DNA from: Pseudomonadota bacterium
Lineage (GTDB): Bacteria; Pseudomonadota; Alphaproteobacteria; Rs-D84
Direction: 5' to 3'
NCBI GenBank assembly: GCA_023402015.1
Contig: JAEXCU010000012.1
Location: forward strand, 1 to 30,712
Length of the DNA: 30,712 bases
Shown here: one piece after another, positions 29,017 to 30,712 of the stretch
How the letters are laid out: every line of letters starts with the position of its first letter
Position numbering within the stretch: the first letter of the stretch is position 1
The notes under the pieces: model-generated
The model's database searches: none
What the model was told of the DNA's origin: nothing
The model's input: only the letters and a program-made list of their open reading frames with translations
Program-made: the position numbers and the translations under genes

Positions 29017-29044
29017 TTGACAAATATATTTTTATGTATATTAT
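29017..29044 (+). promoter_or_regulatory. Sigma70 promoter
   Basis: TTGACA, 16 nt, TATTAT, about 35 nt upstream of the next start codon. Confidence 0.75.
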
Positions 29045-29079
29045 GTTCCGGTAAACTTACAATAACCAAAGAGCAGACC

Positions 29080-29613
29080 ATGTACAACACTGTAAAAGAC
29101 ACTGAAATGGCATTTTTGCCGAATACAAATGATTTACACATTGCCCGCTTGCAAGAAGTTGTAAATCATGGTGGATATAAATTTAAAATACTGCATGTAA
29201 ATGGCAAACAAAACATTATCACCCGCAACATGACGCACCCGGCCAATAATTTGGGTGATGGCGTAGTATTTTTGGAATACATTCCCGTTGAAAATCCGGG
29301 TATTATTATTGCAAACAATATAAAAACAGAAATACGTTCACCGTCTTATTTTATGGGCAATACAAAAACGGGTATATTCGCGACATATGATATCGCAGAA
29401 TCGCGCATCCCAATGGATGTTGTGTTTAATACATTATCCAAACAATTGGCGCACAATATAAATACCAGCATCCGTTTTTACGCATTGCCATTAACACAGT
29501 ACAATGCACCAATCGCAGACCAATACCGGACATATCCGTTAACATCAATGTGCCCAGAACAGATTTACAACAGATTTCTGGACAAATGTAATTTATATAT
29601 TCGCACACGCTGA
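29080..29613 (+). CDS. Uncharacterised protein
   Basis: A protein of 177 residues with no signal peptide or membrane segment. The core looks like mixed beta strands (YKFKILHVNGKQNIITRN, GVVFLEYIPVENPGIIIANN, TGIFATYDIAESRIP), and a Cys-containing end follows (MCPEQIYNRFLDKC). I do not recognise it. ATG 29080 is preferred, because the frame upstream of it covers the promoter boxes. It has its own promoter and terminator. Confidence 0.7.
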   Translation: MYNTVKDTEMAFLPNTNDLHIARLQEVVNHGGYKFKILHVNGKQNIITRNMTHPANNLGDGVVFLEYIPVENPGIIIANNIKTEIRSPSYFMGNTKTGIFATYDIAESRIPMDVVFNTLSKQLAHNINTSIRFYALPLTQYNAPIADQYRTYPLTSMCPEQIYNRFLDKCNLYIRTR

Positions 29614-29614
29614 T

Positions 29615-29644
29615 AAAAAACGGGCTGAAATCAGCCCGTTTTTT
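29615..29644. terminator. Bidirectional terminator
   Basis: CGGGCTGA/TCAGCCCG with A-run before and T-run after, between convergent genes; it overlaps the nifJ stop codon. Confidence 0.9.
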
Positions 29645-30712
29645 ATTTTTCCCCGTCTTCTTGGTCCGTTGGTTGATTGGCCTGCATCGCAAAATGCGCG
29701 ATGTATTTCTTTAACTCACTTTTATAGCGGTTATTTTCCTTGGCCTGGGACACCAGATGTTCAAAGTTCGGGTTTGCCGCACGGGCCGCCCCAAAACGCG
29801 ATTCCGTTTTCAGGAATTCTTCCAACGGTGCCGGATTTTCAACATTAGAATCCAAAATTAACGGATTTTGTCCACTGGCAATCAATTGCGGGTTAAACCG
29901 ATACAACGGCCACGCCCCGGTTTGCACCATTTGCGCCTGGTGCTGGGGGCCATTTTGCAATGCAAACCCGTGTGCAATACATGGCGCATATGCCAATATG
30001 ATTGACGGACCGGGGAACGCCTCGGCCTCGCGGAATGCGCGAATCGCCTGGACCTGGTTGGCGCCCATTGCAATTTGCGCAACGTATGCACCCGACATCA
30101 TGGCAATCATACCCAAATCTTTCTTGGCGTGTTCTTTGCCGCCAATGGCAAATTTCATGCTGGCCCCGAATGGTGTGGATTTAGATTGCTGTCCCCCGGT
30201 GTTGGAATATCCTTCGGTATCCAGTACCAAGATATTAACATTTTCACCACTGTGCAGAATGTGGTCCAAACCGCCGTATCCAATATCGTACGCCCATCCG
30301 TCGCCACCAATAATCCAAACAGACTTATCAACAATTTCACCAATCAGGCTGCGTGCCATTTCCGCGCGCGGTGAATCAATCTGCGATAATTGTTGACGCA
30401 ATGCATCCTGGATTTCGCGTTGTCTTGCCGGATCGCGTTGGGCAAACATTTCGTCCACATTTGGGATATTCAATTCATGCAGCAAACTTTTTAACGTGTT
30501 GCGTTTCTGGTTCAATGCCAACCGCATCCCCAGTCCGTATTCTGCATTGTCTTCAAACAATGAATTAGACCACGCCGGACCGCGTCCATTTTCGTCGCGT
30601 GTCCATGGGGTTGTCGGCAAATTTGCACCATAAATGGACGAGCATCCCGTTGCATTCGCAACAACCATTCTGTCGCCAAACAAATGGGACAACATTTTGA
30701 TATATGGTGTTT
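29643..30712 (-). CDS. nifJ: Pyruvate:flavodoxin/ferredoxin oxidoreductase, C-terminal part
   Basis: About 356 codons are visible; the 5' part lies beyond the right edge and the frame stays open to it (TPYIK precedes MLSHLFGDR). The enzyme splits pyruvate to acetyl-CoA and CO2, passing electrons to flavodoxin or ferredoxin. The thiamine-diphosphate domain is seen in ATGCSSIYGANLPTTPW, GGDGWAYDIGYGGLDH, LVLDTEGYSNTGGQQSKSTP and APCIAHG. The C-terminal end is as in the single-chain homodimeric form. The oxygen-sensitive enzyme implies anaerobic metabolism. Confidence 0.96.
   Translation of the reverse strand, partial: TPYIKMLSHLFGDRMVVANATGCSSIYGANLPTTPWTRDENGRGPAWSNSLFEDNAEYGLGMRLALNQKRNTLKSLLHELNIPNVDEMFAQRDPARQREIQDALRQQLSQIDSPRAEMARSLIGEIVDKSVWIIGGDGWAYDIGYGGLDHILHSGENVNILVLDTEGYSNTGGQQSKSTPFGASMKFAIGGKEHAKKDLGMIAMMSGAYVAQIAMGANQVQAIRAFREAEAFPGPSIILAYAPCIAHGFALQNGPQHQAQMVQTGAWPLYRFNPQLIASGQNPLILDSNVENPAPLEEFLKTESRFGAARAANPNFEHLVSQAKENNRYKSELKKYIAHFAMQANQPTDQEDGEK

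Overview
The window reads as a chromosomal segment of an AT-leaning, host-associated alphaproteobacterium. I infer this from the alphaproteobacterial flavour of the housekeeping proteins (Rho, enolase, CarD, LptB, BamE-like, SSB) and from the many small secreted cysteine-rich proteins. Pyruvate:flavodoxin oxidoreductase at the right edge points to an anaerobic, fermentative life. I cannot name the species from the sequence alone.

Layout. Positions 1-2500 hold a diversity-generating retroelement (DGR), all on the minus strand in the order avd, template repeat (TR), reverse transcriptase, target gene with variable repeat (VR). TR (1676-1787) and VR (23-134) align over 112 nt, and nearly every mismatch falls on a template adenine. 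The VR copy also carries a -1/+1 pair of indels that puts a stop codon inside the target. A tRNA-Pro(UGG) lies just upstream. Positions 2740-7300 carry a secreted protein and an arginase-family enzyme, an unknown protein, a pair of overlapping spanin-like lysis genes and rho. Positions 7350-10930 carry two secreted Cys-rich proteins, ssb and a small HTH gene. A 1703-residue autotransporter fills 10931-16042, followed by eno. Positions 17461-25400 alternate Cys-rich secreted proteins with an OmpA-family lipoprotein, lptC-lptB and a 50-residue protein. Positions 25461-30712 carry an unknown protein, carD, another secreted Cys-rich protein, a BamE-like lipoprotein, an XRE regulator, an unknown protein and the 3' part of nifJ.

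The most unusual signal is non-coding. Five leaders of about 215-250 nt (7871-8112, 10561-10777, 19229-19467, 21421-21660, 25134-25380) each sit between a sigma70-type promoter and a Cys-rich secreted protein gene, and each ends in an intrinsic terminator shortly before the start codon. In each, segment 2 (GGUCGGGG in four copies, GGUCAGGAG in the fifth) can pair with a local segment 1, or with a distal segment 3 that runs into the 5' arm of the terminator. The paired sequences change together between copies. Two further RNAs (9127-9284 and 28372-28548) have a different body but the same three-segment end, and lie upstream of small HTH genes. I read these as candidate attenuators or riboswitch-like leaders, or alternatively as stand-alone small RNAs with promoter and terminator; I know of no named class that fits.

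Taken together, the window is rich in surface and secretion functions (autotransporter, OmpA lipoprotein, BamE, Lpt export, Cys-rich exoproteins). Several of the Cys-rich genes share one RNA-based control design, and next to them is a retroelement able to diversify a C-type-lectin-like target.
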